Below are positions 42,221 to 51,813 of a DNA stretch of 64,000 nt, piece by piece. The stretch is taken from the NCBI RefSeq assembly GCF_001931485.1, contig NZ_MSDV01000059.1, positions 1 to 64,000 of the forward strand, read 5' to 3'. Position 1 is the first letter of the stretch, and each line of letters starts with the position of its first letter. The stretch comes from Burkholderia sp. SRS-W-2-2016 (GTDB taxonomy: Bacteria; Pseudomonadota; Gammaproteobacteria; Burkholderiales; Burkholderiaceae). The position numbers and the translations under genes are program-made. The notes below the pieces were generated by a model that was given only the letters and a program-made list of their open reading frames with translations, ran no database searches and was not told the DNA's origin.

Positions 42221-45151
42221 ATGGAGCATCACGCCCGCACGCAGAACGAACGCCTCGACGTCAAGACCACCACCTGCTACATGTGCGCGTGCCGTTGCGG
42301 CATCCGCGTGCATCTGCGCGACGGCGAGGTGCGTTATATCGACGGCAATCCCGAACATCCGCTGAATCAGGGGGTGATCTGCGCGAAGGGCGCGTCGGGG
42401 ATCATGAAGCAGTACTCGCCCGCGCGGCTGACCCAGCCGTTGATGCGCAAGGCCGGCGCCGAGCGCGGCAGCGCGCAGTTCGAACCGGTCACGTGGGAGC
42501 AGGCGTTCGACGTGCTGGAAAAGCGTCTGGCTAAAATTCGCGCGACCGACCCGAAGAAGTTCGCGCTGTTCACCGGCCGCGACCAGATGCAGGCGCTGAC
42601 CGGCCTGTTCGCGAAGCAGTTCGGTACCCCTAACTATGCGGCGCACGGCGGTTTCTGTTCCGCGAACATGGCCGCCGGGATGATCTACACGATCGGCGGT
42701 TCGTTCTGGGAATTCGGCGGGCCGGACCTGGACAGCGCGAAGCTGTTCTTCATGATCGGCACCGCTGAAGATCATCATTCGAATCCGCTGAAGATCGCGA
42801 TTGCAAAGTTCAAGCGCGCGGGCGGCCGCTTTATCGCGATCAATCCAATTCGCACCGGTTACGCGGCGATCGCCGACGAATGGGTGCCGATCAAGCCCGG
42901 CACCGATGGCGCACTGTTCATGGCCTTCCTGCACGAGCTGATTGCCGCCGACGCATGGGATCACGAATTCGTGCAGCGCTTTACGAACGCGGCCGAGCTG
43001 ATCGATCTCGACGACAGCAGCGAGAACTTCGGTCTATTCGTGCAAGATCCGGCGAGAGCGGCCGGCAATCCGCTGTTTCCGCAAAATCACTTGTGGTGGG
43101 ATCCGCAAACCGCGCGCGCGGTCCCGCATCATGCGCCGGGTGTGACGCCCGCGCTCGACGGTCGCTATACGCTCGAAAACGGCAAACCGGTCGCGCCGTC
43201 GTTCGCGTTGCTGCGCGAGCGGGTGGCGGAATGCACGCCGGAATGGGCCGCGGGGATCACCGGTATCGCCGCCGGCACGATACGCCGCCTCGCCGCCGAA
43301 ATGATCGACACGAGCCGACGGCATCGCATTACGCTGCCGATCCGCTGGACCGACGCGTGGGGCGAAACTCATGAGACGGTCACCGGCAACCCGATCGCGT
43401 TTCATGCGATGCGCGGACTCGCCGCGCATTCGAACGGCTTCCAGTCGATTCGCGCGCTGGCCGTGCTGATGTCGCTGCTCGGCACGATCGACCGGCCCGG
43501 CGGCTTTCGTCACAAGTCGCCGTTTCCGCGCGCGGTGCCGCCGTCCGCGAAACCGCCGAACAGTCCCGACGCGGTCAAACCGAACACGCCGCTCGCGACC
43601 GGTCCGCTCGGCTGGCCGGCCGCGCCGGAAGATCTGTTCATCGACGAACACGGCGGCCCGGTGCGGATCGACAAGGCGTTCTCGTGGGAATATCCGCTCG
43701 CGGTGCACGGCGTGATGCATAGCGTGATCACGAATGCGTGGCGCGGCGATCCGTATCCGATCGACACGTTGATGATCTTCATGGCCAACATGGCGTGGAA
43801 TTCGTCGATGAATACGATGAAGGTGCGCGAGATGCTCGCCGACAAACATCCGGACGGCGAGTACAAGATTCCGTTTCTGGTCGTGTGCGATGCGTTCCAG
43901 TCGGAGATGACCGCGTTCGCGGATCTGATCCTGCCCGACACGACCTATCTGGAGCGCTACGACGCGATGTCGATGCTCGACCGGCCGATCTCCGAATTCG
44001 ACGGCCCGGTCGATTCGGTGCGCGTGCCGGTCGTGCCGCCGACCGGCGAATGCAAGCCGTTCCAGGAAGTGCTGATCGAGCTGGCGTCGCGGCTGAAGTT
44101 TCCGGCTTTCACCAACGCAGACGGCGCACGACGCTTTCGCGACTATCCGGACTTCATCGTCAATCACACGACTTCGCCCGGTTCCGGCGTCGGCTTTCTG
44201 ATCGGCTGGCGCGGCAAGGACGGCGACAAGGCGTTGGTCGGCGAACCGAATCCGAAGCAATGGGAGCAGTACGCGAGCAACAACTGTGTATTTCATTACC
44301 GGCTGCCCGACACGCTGCAATACATGCGCAATTGCAATGGCCCCTATCTCGACTGGGCGGTGAAGAACGGCTTTCGCAAATTCAACGAACCGATCCTGAT
44401 CCAGCTTTACTCGGACGTAATGCAGAAATTCCGGCTTGCCGCGCAAGGGCGCAGCAGCGGCCGGCAGCCGCCCGAGCATCTGCGCGCACGCGTCGAAACC
44501 TACTTCGATCCGCTGCCGTTCTGGTATGCGCCGCTCGAAAGCGCGGCGACCGATCTCGCGCAGTTTCCGCTCGCCGCTGTTACGCAGCGGCCGATGGCGA
44601 TGTATCACTCGTGGGATTCGCAAAATGCGTGGCTGCGGCAGATTCATGGGGAGAACTATCTTTATGTGAATCCGCGGACGGCCGCACAGGACGGTATCGC
44701 CGATGGAGGCTGGATCTACGTCGAGTCGCAATGGGGCCGCGTGCGCTGCGTTGCGCGCTATAGCGAGACCGTCGAGCCGGGAACGGTGTGGACGTGGAAC
44801 GCGATCGGCAAAGCGGCGGGCGCATGGAATCTCGGCCCGAACGCGAACGAAGCGCGGCGCGGCTTCCTGCTCAATCACCTGATTACCGATGAACTGCCGG
44901 CGGGCAGCGAAGCGGCGACGCGGCTGTCGAACTCCGATCCGGTGACGGGCCAGGCCGCGTGGTACGACGTGCGGGTGCGCATCTATCCGGCCGAAGCCGA
45001 TGCGCGGCATACGCTGCCGCAATTCGCGGCGATGTCCGAGTTGCCGGGATCGGTCGCGCAAAAGAGCGTGGTGTCGCGAATCGTGCAGACCTATTTCGCG
45101 GGACGCGGCGAGTTCGCCGCGCGTTTGCGCGGCGAGGGCCGACGCAAGTGA
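42221..45151 (+). CDS. soeA: Molybdopterin oxidoreductase, SoeA-like sulfite:quinone oxidoreductase catalytic subunit
   Basis: A 976-residue DMSO-reductase superfamily protein, the length of SoeA. Cys19, Cys22, Cys26 and Cys54 (CYMCACRC; GVICAKG) bind a 4Fe-4S cluster. Cys146 in AHGGFCSANMAAG is the likely molybdenum ligand. There is no Tat or Sec signal, so it stays in the cytoplasm, as SoeA does and unlike DmsA or PhsA. SoeA oxidises sulfite to sulfate. Location next to a sulfite-releasing pathway supports the assignment; a generic formate dehydrogenase or other reductase label would be the automated alternative. GGAG precedes the ATG. Confidence 0.83.
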   Translation: MEHHARTQNERLDVKTTTCYMCACRCGIRVHLRDGEVRYIDGNPEHPLNQGVICAKGASGIMKQYSPARLTQPLMRKAGAERGSAQFEPVTWEQAFDVLEKRLAKIRATDPKKFALFTGRDQMQALTGLFAKQFGTPNYAAHGGFCSANMAAGMIYTIGGSFWEFGGPDLDSAKLFFMIGTAEDHHSNPLKIAIAKFKRAGGRFIAINPIRTGYAAIADEWVPIKPGTDGALFMAFLHELIAADAWDHEFVQRFTNAAELIDLDDSSENFGLFVQDPARAAGNPLFPQNHLWWDPQTARAVPHHAPGVTPALDGRYTLENGKPVAPSFALLRERVAECTPEWAAGITGIAAGTIRRLAAEMIDTSRRHRITLPIRWTDAWGETHETVTGNPIAFHAMRGLAAHSNGFQSIRALAVLMSLLGTIDRPGGFRHKSPFPRAVPPSAKPPNSPDAVKPNTPLATGPLGWPAAPEDLFIDEHGGPVRIDKAFSWEYPLAVHGVMHSVITNAWRGDPYPIDTLMIFMANMAWNSSMNTMKVREMLADKHPDGEYKIPFLVVCDAFQSEMTAFADLILPDTTYLERYDAMSMLDRPISEFDGPVDSVRVPVVPPTGECKPFQEVLIELASRLKFPAFTNADGARRFRDYPDFIVNHTTSPGSGVGFLIGWRGKDGDKALVGEPNPKQWEQYASNNCVFHYRLPDTLQYMRNCNGPYLDWAVKNGFRKFNEPILIQLYSDVMQKFRLAAQGRSSGRQPPEHLRARVETYFDPLPFWYAPLESAATDLAQFPLAAVTQRPMAMYHSWDSQNAWLRQIHGENYLYVNPRTAAQDGIADGGWIYVESQWGRVRCVARYSETVEPGTVWTWNAIGKAAGAWNLGPNANEARRGFLLNHLITDELPAGSEAATRLSNSDPVTGQAAWYDVRVRIYPAEADARHTLPQFAAMSELPGSVAQKSVVSRIVQTYFAGRGEFAARLRGEGRRK

Positions 45152-45218
45152 GCGCGTCGCAAACGATGCCGACCATGGCAACAACGTAAATGGCAACGTC
45201 AACGGCAAGGAGCTTCCA

Positions 45219-45992
45219 ATGACCCAGATGGCGTTGGTAATCGATCTGAACGTATGCGTGGGCTGCCAGGCGTGCGTGACGAGTTGCAAGGAATGGAACA
45301 CGTCGGGCGAGTCGGGCAGTCTCGCCGACTTCAATCCGTACGACGCGGACCCGTCCGGCACCTTCTTTAACCGGGTGCAGAGTTTCGAGGCCGGCAGCTT
45401 TCCGGACACCGAAATGATTCACTTCCCGAAGTCGTGTCTGCACTGCGAGGACCCGCCGTGCGTGCCGGTCTGTCCGACCGGCGCGAGCTATAAGCGCAAG
45501 GAAGATGGCCTCGTGCTGGTGGACTTCGATCGCTGTATCGGTTGCAAGTATTGCGCGTGGGCCTGCCCGTACGGCGCGCGCGAGCTCGACGAAGCGCGCA
45601 AGGAGATGACCAAGTGCACGCTGTGCGTCGACCGCATTCACGATCAGAACCTGTCGGAGCGCGATCGCAAGCCGGCCTGCGTGCTCGCGTGTCCGACTTC
45701 CGCGCGGCTGTTCGGCGATATCCACGATCCGGAGTCGGTCGTGTCGCAGGCAATCCGGGAGCGCGGCGGTTATCAGTTGATGCCGGAGTGGGGTACGCGT
45801 CCCGCGAATCACTATTTGCCGCGCGTGCCGACTACGGCCTCCGGTTGCGGCAGTGACGCGTGCGGGTGTAAATCGGCCGGCTCCGCGATAACCGATGATG
45901 CAGCGCAAGCGCCCGCGTCGCCGGCTGAGCAACTCGAAGCGCAGCTTGAACGCGGGCAGTTGCATCTCGCGTCGATTGCGAACCGCGTTTGA
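45219..45992 (+). CDS. soeB: Four-cluster ferredoxin subunit, SoeB-like
   Basis: A 257-residue DmsB/NrfC-type electron carrier. Four 4Fe-4S motifs are visible: CVGCQACVTSC (near 12), CLHCEDPPCVPVCP (near 70), CIGCKYCAWACP (near 103) and CTLCVDRI with CVLACP (near 130-155). It passes electrons from SoeA to the membrane subunit. Three further cysteines near the C-terminus (SGCGSDACGC) are beyond the family core and may be disulfide or metal-binding. Start at 45219 is fixed by AAGGAG. It follows soeA by 67 bp. Confidence 0.9.
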   Translation: MTQMALVIDLNVCVGCQACVTSCKEWNTSGESGSLADFNPYDADPSGTFFNRVQSFEAGSFPDTEMIHFPKSCLHCEDPPCVPVCPTGASYKRKEDGLVLVDFDRCIGCKYCAWACPYGARELDEARKEMTKCTLCVDRIHDQNLSERDRKPACVLACPTSARLFGDIHDPESVVSQAIRERGGYQLMPEWGTRPANHYLPRVPTTASGCGSDACGCKSAGSAITDDAAQAPASPAEQLEAQLERGQLHLASIANRV

Positions 45993-46020
45993 TGTGCCTG
46001 AATAACGACGGAGCCTCGAC

Positions 46021-46971
46021 ATGAATCCGGCATTTTCCGTAGTGTTCCTGACGACTTTGAGCGGCGCCGCGCAAGGCTTGCTGATTGCGCTCGTCGGTGT
46101 GGAGAGCGCGGCGGCGCTCGGGGTGATCGCTCAACCGGCGTCCGCGTTTTATGTGACCGGCGCGGCGCTCGCGGTGCTGCTCGGCGGCCTCGGCCTGATC
46201 GCGTCGTTCTTCCATCTCGGCCATCCGGAACGCGCGTGGCGTGCGATCGCGATGTGGCGCACCTCGTGGCTGTCGCGTGAATGCCTGTGTTTACCGGCGT
46301 TTCTCGGCTGCGCGTTCCTGTACGGCGTTGCGCACTGGTTCGCGTCGCCGTGGTCGCTCGCATTGGGTTGGCTCGGCGTGCTCGCGAGCGCTGCGTTGTT
46401 CGTTTGCACCGCGATGATTTACGCGTGTCTGCGTTTCCTGCAGGAATGGGCGACGCCGCTGACGCTGGTGAACTTCGTGCTGCTCGGCTGCGCATCGGGC
46501 TTCACGCTGGCGACCGCGTTGAGCGCGTGGTTCGCGCCGGCGTTGACGATCGGGCTGGCCGTTTGCGCATGCGTGCTGACGCTCGCCGGCTGCGCGAGCC
46601 GCTCGGCGTCGCTGGTGCGCAATGCGCGGCTGCGGCCGAAGTCGACTGTGCAGAGCGCGACCGGCATTCACAACCCGAAGCTCGTGCAGGTGTCGCGCGG
46701 ATTCACCGCGGGCGCGTTCAATCTGCGCGAGTTTTTCCACGGCAAATCGGCGCGCACGCTGCGTGATATCAAATGGGGTTTTCTGGCGGGTGCATTCATC
46801 GCGCCGGTTTTGCTGGTCGTCGCCGGCGCGGGATTGCAGCCGCTCGGGGTTTCGTTCGGACTGCTGGCCACCGCGTGTCTCGTGCAGTACGCGGGGCTGG
46901 TTGCGGAGCGCTGGTTTTTCTTCGCGGAGGCGAAGCATCCGCAGAATCTGTATTACGCGCGGCTGGGGTGA
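46021..46971 (+). CDS. soeC: DmsC-type membrane anchor, SoeC-like
   Basis: A 316-residue protein with about eight membrane segments, of the DmsC anchor family: AFSVVFLTTLSGAAQGLLIALVG opens it, FHLGHPERAWRAIAMWRTSWLSRE is the diagnostic loop, and GLVAERWFFFAEAKHPQNLYY closes it. It holds the complex in the inner membrane and delivers electrons to quinone. It follows soeB by 28 bp, completing an ABC operon. Confidence 0.9.
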   Translation: MNPAFSVVFLTTLSGAAQGLLIALVGVESAAALGVIAQPASAFYVTGAALAVLLGGLGLIASFFHLGHPERAWRAIAMWRTSWLSRECLCLPAFLGCAFLYGVAHWFASPWSLALGWLGVLASAALFVCTAMIYACLRFLQEWATPLTLVNFVLLGCASGFTLATALSAWFAPALTIGLAVCACVLTLAGCASRSASLVRNARLRPKSTVQSATGIHNPKLVQVSRGFTAGAFNLREFFHGKSARTLRDIKWGFLAGAFIAPVLLVVAGAGLQPLGVSFGLLATACLVQYAGLVAERWFFFAEAKHPQNLYYARLG

Positions 46972-46978
46972 GGGGATG

Positions 46979-47012
46979 AGCGCGCGCCGGTCACAACGGC
47001 CGGCCGCGCGCT
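46979..47012. terminator. GC-rich hairpin between convergent soeC and nrdJ
   Basis: AGCGCGCG-CCGG (46979-46990) pairs with CCGG-CCGCGCGCT (to about 47011) with one bulged base. It lies just past the soeC stop and before the nrdJ stop. No U-tract, so it may slow polymerase or protect the 3' ends rather than act alone. Confidence 0.45.
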
Positions 47013-47024
47013 TCACTGCTCACA

Positions 47025-49610
47025 CTAACCGCATGCGCCAACTTCCCCGCACGCGGTACAAAAATCGCAACCATCCTTGCGAATCACCGCATTCGCGCCG
47101 CACGATCCGCATTTGCGCCCGAGCATCGTATGCAGTCCCTGGGTGCCGTTCGGCTGCAACAACGTGTCGGCGCTGTCGTCGGGAGCCGGGCGAATGCCGA
47201 AATCGGCGCCCAATGCCGTCTCCGTTTTCATCTGCCCGCGCGGCAGCCGCGCGAGCATCCGCGATGCGACCTGGTTGCCCTCGGCATCGAGAAAGCCGCG
47301 TCGATACAGGATCTGCTGGATCGCGAACGCGAGCGCGGCGACTTCCGAATCGTGCCAGCGCGGCGCGCGATGACCGTCCAGACGCTGCACCTCGCCGAGC
47401 CGCACCTGACCGCGATCCCACGACACCTTGCGCATGTCCTGCAGATTACGCGCGACAAAGCCGCCACGCGCGGCCAGCGACAACGAGCGCATCGTCGCGG
47501 TGATCCACTGCTGCGACTCGTCGCGCTGACCGGTCGGGATGAAGAACTCGATCGGCCGCTCGATCGTCACGTCCTCGCCGCCGAGCCGTCCGGTCACCTC
47601 GATAAACGACGCCGCCACGTACAGCGACTTCTTGCCGGCCTGAGTCAGGTATTCGACTTTCTCGATGATGGCCGGCAATTCGCCTTTCGGCCGATGATCG
47701 ATAGCAATCCTGAGCGGGTCGAGATCGCTGTCGGCGAGCGTATCGTCGGCCTGGGCGGGCGTCACGCTCAGCACCGCGCCGAGCGTGTCGTTCGGCCGAT
47801 AGGTCGCGAGGCCTTTCAGCCCGCTTTTCCACGCATCGAAATAGAGGCTCTCGAACGCATCGAACGGATAGTCGGCCGGTACGTTGACGGTCTTCGAGAT
47901 CGACGTGTCGACGTAAGGCTGCACCGCCGCCATCATGTCGAGATGGTCGCGCGCGGACATTTCCAGCGCGCTGACGAAGTAGTCGGGAAGCCGGTTCACG
48001 TCGCCGCCGAGCTCGCGGTACAAGCGATACGCGTAGTCCTCGACATCGAACGATTCGCGCCCGCCGTCGGCCATCACCTTCATGCGCTTGTAGGTCCACG
48101 AAAACGCCGGCTCGATGCCGTTCGACGCGTTGTCCGCGAACGCGAGGCTGACCGTGCCGGTCGGCGCGATCGACAGCAGATGGCTGTTGCGGATCCCGTC
48201 GCGGCGGATCGCCTGTTGCAGGTCGTCGGGCAGGCGCGACGCGAAGGTGCCGGCTTCCAGGTAACTCGCGGCGTCGAACAGCGGAAATGCGCCGCGCTCC
48301 TTCGCGAGTTCGACCGACGCGCGATACGCCTCGTCGCGCATCAGCCGCGCGATGCGCACCGCGAAGTCGCGGCCTTCGGGCGAGTTGTGGCGCAGCCCGA
48401 GCATCACGAGCGTGTCGCCGAGACCGGTGAAGCCGACGCCGATCCGCCGTTTCGCGCGCGATTCGTCGTACTGCTGCGGCAGCGGCCACAGCGTCACGTC
48501 GAGCACGTTGTCGAGAAAGCGCACCTGGGTGCGGGTGCGCTGCGCGAGGCCGTCCCAGTCGAACGACGGCTGGCGGCCCTGCAACTGCGCGAACGGATCG
48601 ACGACGAAGCGCGTCAGGTTCAACGGCCCGAGATTGCAGCAGCCGTACGCGGGCAACGGCTGCTCGCCGCACGGATTGGTCGCGCGGATCGTTTCGAGCG
48701 CGCGCAGATTGTTGTCTTCGTTCATCCGCGAGATGAACACGATGCCCGGCTCGGCGACGTCGTAGGTCGAGCGCATGATGCGGTCCCAGATCGCGCGCGC
48801 CGGATGCTCGCTATAGATCCACAGACCATCGTCACGCTGTTGCACGTCGCCGGCCGTGCGCAACGCCGGCGACGGCTCGGCGCGGTGCACCAGTTGCCAC
48901 GGCTCGTCGTTTTCGACCGCGAGCATGAATTCGTCGGTGACGCCGACCGACACGTTGAAGTTGTTCCAGCGCCCCTTCGAATGCTTGGCCTCGATGAACT
49001 CGATCAGGTCCGGATGGTTGCAGTCGAGCACGGCCATCTGCGCGCCGCGCCGCGAGCCCGCGCTTTCGACGGTGCGGCACGACGCGTCGAACACGTCCAT
49101 ATAGCTGCACGGGCCCGAGGCCGACGAACTGGTGGTGTGAACGCGCGCGCCTTTGGGCCGGATCGCGGAGAAGTTGTAGCCGACCCCGCCGCCGCGGCGC
49201 ATCGTTTCGGCCGCCTGCAACAGCGCGACGTAGATGCCGGGCAGCCCCTGTTCGTCGACGCCCTGGATCGAGTCGCCGACCGGCTGCACGAAGCAGTTGA
49301 TCAGCGTGGCCGCGATGCCGCTGCCGGCCGCGCTCATGATGCGGCCCGCGCCGAGCGCGCCGTGTCTCAGGTTGTCGACGAACAGTTCTTCGACCGATGC
49401 GCGCAACCCGGGCGGCTCGGCCTCGGCGACGCCGCGCGCGACGCGGCGGTAGACATCGTCGGCCGATTGCTCGTCGGCCTTCGCGTATTTTTCGAGCAGC
49501 ACGTCGAGCGAAAACTGCTGCGGGGCGATCAGCGGCGCGGGCGGCGGGGAGGAAAGTGAAGCACTGGACGCTGCGTTGGCCGCGCGGGTTTGCGGCGTGT
49601 CTTCTGCCAT
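47025..49610 (-). CDS. nrdJ: Ribonucleoside-diphosphate reductase, adenosylcobalamin-dependent (class II)
   Basis: An 861-residue class II reductase. FIEVTGRLGGEDVTIERPIEFF-like late segments, the substrate region CRTVESAGSRRGAQMAVLDCNHPDLIEFIEAKH, active-site NPCGEQPLPAYGCCNLGPLNLTRF and the nucleotide site SIAPTGTVSLAFADNASNGIEPAF are all seen. The C-terminus is a zinc finger (CGSCGANAVIRKDGCDFC). It reduces ribonucleotides to deoxyribonucleotides with vitamin B12 and needs no oxygen, so it supports DNA synthesis at low oxygen. I looked for a cobalamin riboswitch upstream and found none. The start at 49610 gives the family length; the longer frame is rejected. Confidence 0.94.
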   Translation of the reverse strand: MAEDTPQTRAANAASSASLSSPPPAPLIAPQQFSLDVLLEKYAKADEQSADDVYRRVARGVAEAEPPGLRASVEELFVDNLRHGALGAGRIMSAAGSGIAATLINCFVQPVGDSIQGVDEQGLPGIYVALLQAAETMRRGGGVGYNFSAIRPKGARVHTTSSSASGPCSYMDVFDASCRTVESAGSRRGAQMAVLDCNHPDLIEFIEAKHSKGRWNNFNVSVGVTDEFMLAVENDEPWQLVHRAEPSPALRTAGDVQQRDDGLWIYSEHPARAIWDRIMRSTYDVAEPGIVFISRMNEDNNLRALETIRATNPCGEQPLPAYGCCNLGPLNLTRFVVDPFAQLQGRQPSFDWDGLAQRTRTQVRFLDNVLDVTLWPLPQQYDESRAKRRIGVGFTGLGDTLVMLGLRHNSPEGRDFAVRIARLMRDEAYRASVELAKERGAFPLFDAASYLEAGTFASRLPDDLQQAIRRDGIRNSHLLSIAPTGTVSLAFADNASNGIEPAFSWTYKRMKVMADGGRESFDVEDYAYRLYRELGGDVNRLPDYFVSALEMSARDHLDMMAAVQPYVDTSISKTVNVPADYPFDAFESLYFDAWKSGLKGLATYRPNDTLGAVLSVTPAQADDTLADSDLDPLRIAIDHRPKGELPAIIEKVEYLTQAGKKSLYVAASFIEVTGRLGGEDVTIERPIEFFIPTGQRDESQQWITATMRSLSLAARGGFVARNLQDMRKVSWDRGQVRLGEVQRLDGHRAPRWHDSEVAALAFAIQQILYRRGFLDAEGNQVASRMLARLPRGQMKTETALGADFGIRPAPDDSADTLLQPNGTQGLHTMLGRKCGSCGANAVIRKDGCDFCTACGEVGACG

Positions 49611-49985
49611 GATGAGCCCTTGGACGGCGCCACGGCGAACGCGGCGCGGTGGGTGGACGGCGCGCTGCCCGGGCACCGGCGGCGGGCCGGTACCTGGGCG
49701 GGCGCAACGAATCCACCTTAACGCACGAGGCGCGGGGCGGCAACCGGACGGAGGGCGACGACGGCACACGGCGTCGCCATGCCGCGGTGGGCCGGGCACG
49801 CGCGCTGCGGGCACGCCATGTGCCCGCCATGTGCTCGTGTAGGGGCGCAATTAACGTGAGCGGATGACAGGTTCGCGAGCTGGCGAAATCATCCCGCGCG
49901 CAGCATCGGCCGGCAACGGCAAAGAGCGCTCATGCCGGCGGCCAACCCGGCGAACGGCAAGTTCGACCGGGGCAGCAGGCCAGTG
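49611..49985. other. Intergenic upstream of nrdJ, nothing identified
   Basis: 375 bp of GC-rich sequence that must hold the nrdJ promoter. No riboswitch consensus, NrdR-box pair or coding frame is convincing. Confidence 0.45.
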
Positions 49986-50273
49986 TCAGGCAGCTTCGAG
50001 TAGCGGTTCGAGGATTTCGGCGCAGATCATCGCCGATGCATTCGACGGCGCCGGCCGTTCCGCCGGCTTGAACACCGCGTCACCGCGGCGGATCTTGCGA
50101 CGCGACACCGCGCAGGTGCCGGAGGAGTGCGCCGAACGGCGGCGCCAGCGTTGCTCGCCATAATGGCAGCGACCAGGCTCGACCCAGCGGATAACCAGCG
50201 TCGTGTCGGAGCTTTCGAGAATTTCGATGCGCACGCCATTGGTACCGTCAAGGGGGATGGACTCGAGGGTCAT
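49986..50273 (-). CDS. DUF3331 domain protein
   Basis: A 95-residue protein with the DUF3331 signature GRCHYGEQRWRRRSAHSSG-CAVS followed by RRGDAVFKP. The family is, to my knowledge, largely confined to Burkholderia and relatives and has no known function. Three in-frame ATGs (50279, 50276, 50273) follow a GGAG; the last has the best spacing. The single Cys in GRCHYGEQ and the Cys in GTCAVSRRKI could bind metal, which is speculation. Confidence 0.85.
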   Translation of the reverse strand: MTLESIPLDGTNGVRIEILESSDTTLVIRWVEPGRCHYGEQRWRRRSAHSSGTCAVSRRKIRRGDAVFKPAERPAPSNASAMICAEILEPLLEAA

Positions 50274-50409
50274 CATCATCGGCTCCGTTTTGTGAAGTGC
50301 CGAATTTAGTCCTGTGCGCGCATTAGAGCCATTGTGCCACCGTTGAAACACTGTTCTTTAAACAGAAATAATTACTGATGCGGAACACGATTGAGAGAAA
50401 TAACAGGCG

Positions 50410-50438
50410 TTGAATGCTTTTTTATGTGAGTTTTTAAT
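50410..50438 (+). promoter_or_regulatory. Candidate promoter for the AI-2E family gene
   Basis: TTGAAT (50410-50415), 17-bp spacer, TTTAAT (50433-50438), in an AT-rich patch of the 339-bp gap 50274-50612. The leader to the start at 50613 would be about 170 nt. The rest of the gap holds no supported gene. Confidence 0.5.
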
Positions 50439-50612
50439 AATGCGCATTTTTGCAACGCTGTGTTGTCCGGCACGCGACGAGAAGCCGGCCCGGTAAGGGC
50501 GCCAGCGCTTCCTTTAAGATGTGGCTGTGCAATGGCGACCTGAGGCGTCAGTTTAGCTGGTTTGAATTTTTCAGGTCGGCTCGCGCACACCCCCGAAGAC
50601 ACCAGAGTTCAC

Positions 50613-51704
50613 ATGAGTTCACGCCCACCCGCTGTTCCTCCTTCCCGAGAATCCTCGTCGCTTGCCCCGGAGCGCCTGAAAAAGCAGAAAGCCGCGTCGC
50701 TCGTGCTTTACATCGGGCTGATCCTGCTGGCGCTGTGGGTCGTACGCGATTTCATCGTGGTGGTCGCGTGGGCCGGCGTGGTCGCGATCGCGTTGTGGCC
50801 GCTGTTGCACAAGGTCGCGAACAACCGCTGGTTCAGAGGCCGCACGACGCTGCTCGCGACGGTGTTCACACTGGTGATCGCGTTGCTCGTGGTGTTGCCG
50901 GTCGGGGTCGGGATCGCGCAGGCGCTGCACGAAGCCCATGAATTGAACGACTGGTTCCAGGGCGTGCGCGAGAGCGGCATTGCGGTTCCGCAATTCGTCG
51001 AGCGGCTGCCGTTCGGCGTGCAGCAGATCACCGCGTGGTGGCAGGCCAATCTGGCCCAGCCATTGCGCGATTCGGCCGCGATGAAGGGGCTGCACAGCCC
51101 GACGGTGATGTCGCTCGGCCGGCATTTCGGCGCGCGCGCACTGCACGCGGGGATGGTGTTCGCGTTCATGCTGATCACGCTGTTCGTGATTTTCCAGGCC
51201 GGGCCGCGGCTGTCGGGCTCGCTGCTGAAGGCCGCGCGGCGCGGCTTCGGCGACAGCGGCGCGGATCTCGTCGCGCATATGGCGACCGCGGTGCGCGGCA
51301 CGGTGTCGGGGCTGGTGGTGGTCGGCGTCGGCGAGGGCGTGCTGATCGGCATCGCCTATTTCGTGACCGGGCTGCCGCATGCGGCGCTGCTCGGCCTGAT
51401 CACCGCGATCGCCGCGATGCTGCCGTTCTGCGCGCCGATCACGTTCGGCCTCGCGGCGCTGTGGCTGCTCGCGCAGGGCTCGCTCGCCGGGGCGATCGGG
51501 CTTGCGGTGTGGGGCTCGATCGTGGTGTTTGCCGCCGAACATTTCGTGCGGCCGGTGCTGATCGGTAATTCGACGCGGCTGCCGTTCCTGCTGGTGCTGT
51601 TCGGAATTCTCGGCGGCGCGGAGACGTTCGGGCTGCTCGGCATCTTCATCGGGCCGGCGCTGATGACCGTGCTGATGGTGCTGTGGACCGATCTGGTGGA
51701 GTAG
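50613..51704 (+). CDS. AI-2E family transporter (YdiK/PerM type)
   Basis: A 363-residue protein with about eight membrane segments: SLVLYIGLILLALWVVRDFIVVVAWAGVVAIALWPL at the start, then a soluble helical region (about 95-155) and the conserved C-terminal half (YFVTGLPHAALLGLITAIAAMLPFCAPITF; GGAETFGLLGIFIGPALMTVLMVLW). Members export autoinducer-2, act as Na+/H+ antiporters, or have unknown cargo, so the label does not prove quorum-sensing function. Start at 50613 chosen over a frame 17 codons longer, which lacks a binding site. Confidence 0.88.
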   Translation: MSSRPPAVPPSRESSSLAPERLKKQKAASLVLYIGLILLALWVVRDFIVVVAWAGVVAIALWPLLHKVANNRWFRGRTTLLATVFTLVIALLVVLPVGVGIAQALHEAHELNDWFQGVRESGIAVPQFVERLPFGVQQITAWWQANLAQPLRDSAAMKGLHSPTVMSLGRHFGARALHAGMVFAFMLITLFVIFQAGPRLSGSLLKAARRGFGDSGADLVAHMATAVRGTVSGLVVVGVGEGVLIGIAYFVTGLPHAALLGLITAIAAMLPFCAPITFGLAALWLLAQGSLAGAIGLAVWGSIVVFAAEHFVRPVLIGNSTRLPFLLVLFGILGGAETFGLLGIFIGPALMTVLMVLWTDLVE

Positions 51705-51813
51705 TGACGGGAAGCCTGGCGGGCAGTGCGCGTCGGCGCGCGGGGCTGCTGGCCGTCAGGTCGCGCGAGCCGGCAAGACGTCACGGCCGGCCCGGCGCGG
51801 TCCCGCCGTCACC

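Noticed and set aside
43034..45409. 791-codon frame antisense to soeA
   Set aside because: Arg-rich without domains; the plus-strand frame has clear cofactor motifs.
42221..46971. DMSO reductase or formate dehydrogenase call for the molybdoenzyme complex
   Set aside because: The catalytic subunit lacks a Tat signal and sits beside sulfite-producing genes; size and subunit set fit SoeABC better.
47130..49559. 809-codon frame antisense to nrdJ
   Set aside because: No motif and Arg/Asp/Val-biased composition; the minus strand carries every class II reductase motif.
49611..49985. Possible cobalamin riboswitch ahead of the B12-dependent reductase
   Set aside because: No B12-box or conserved core elements could be found on the minus strand.
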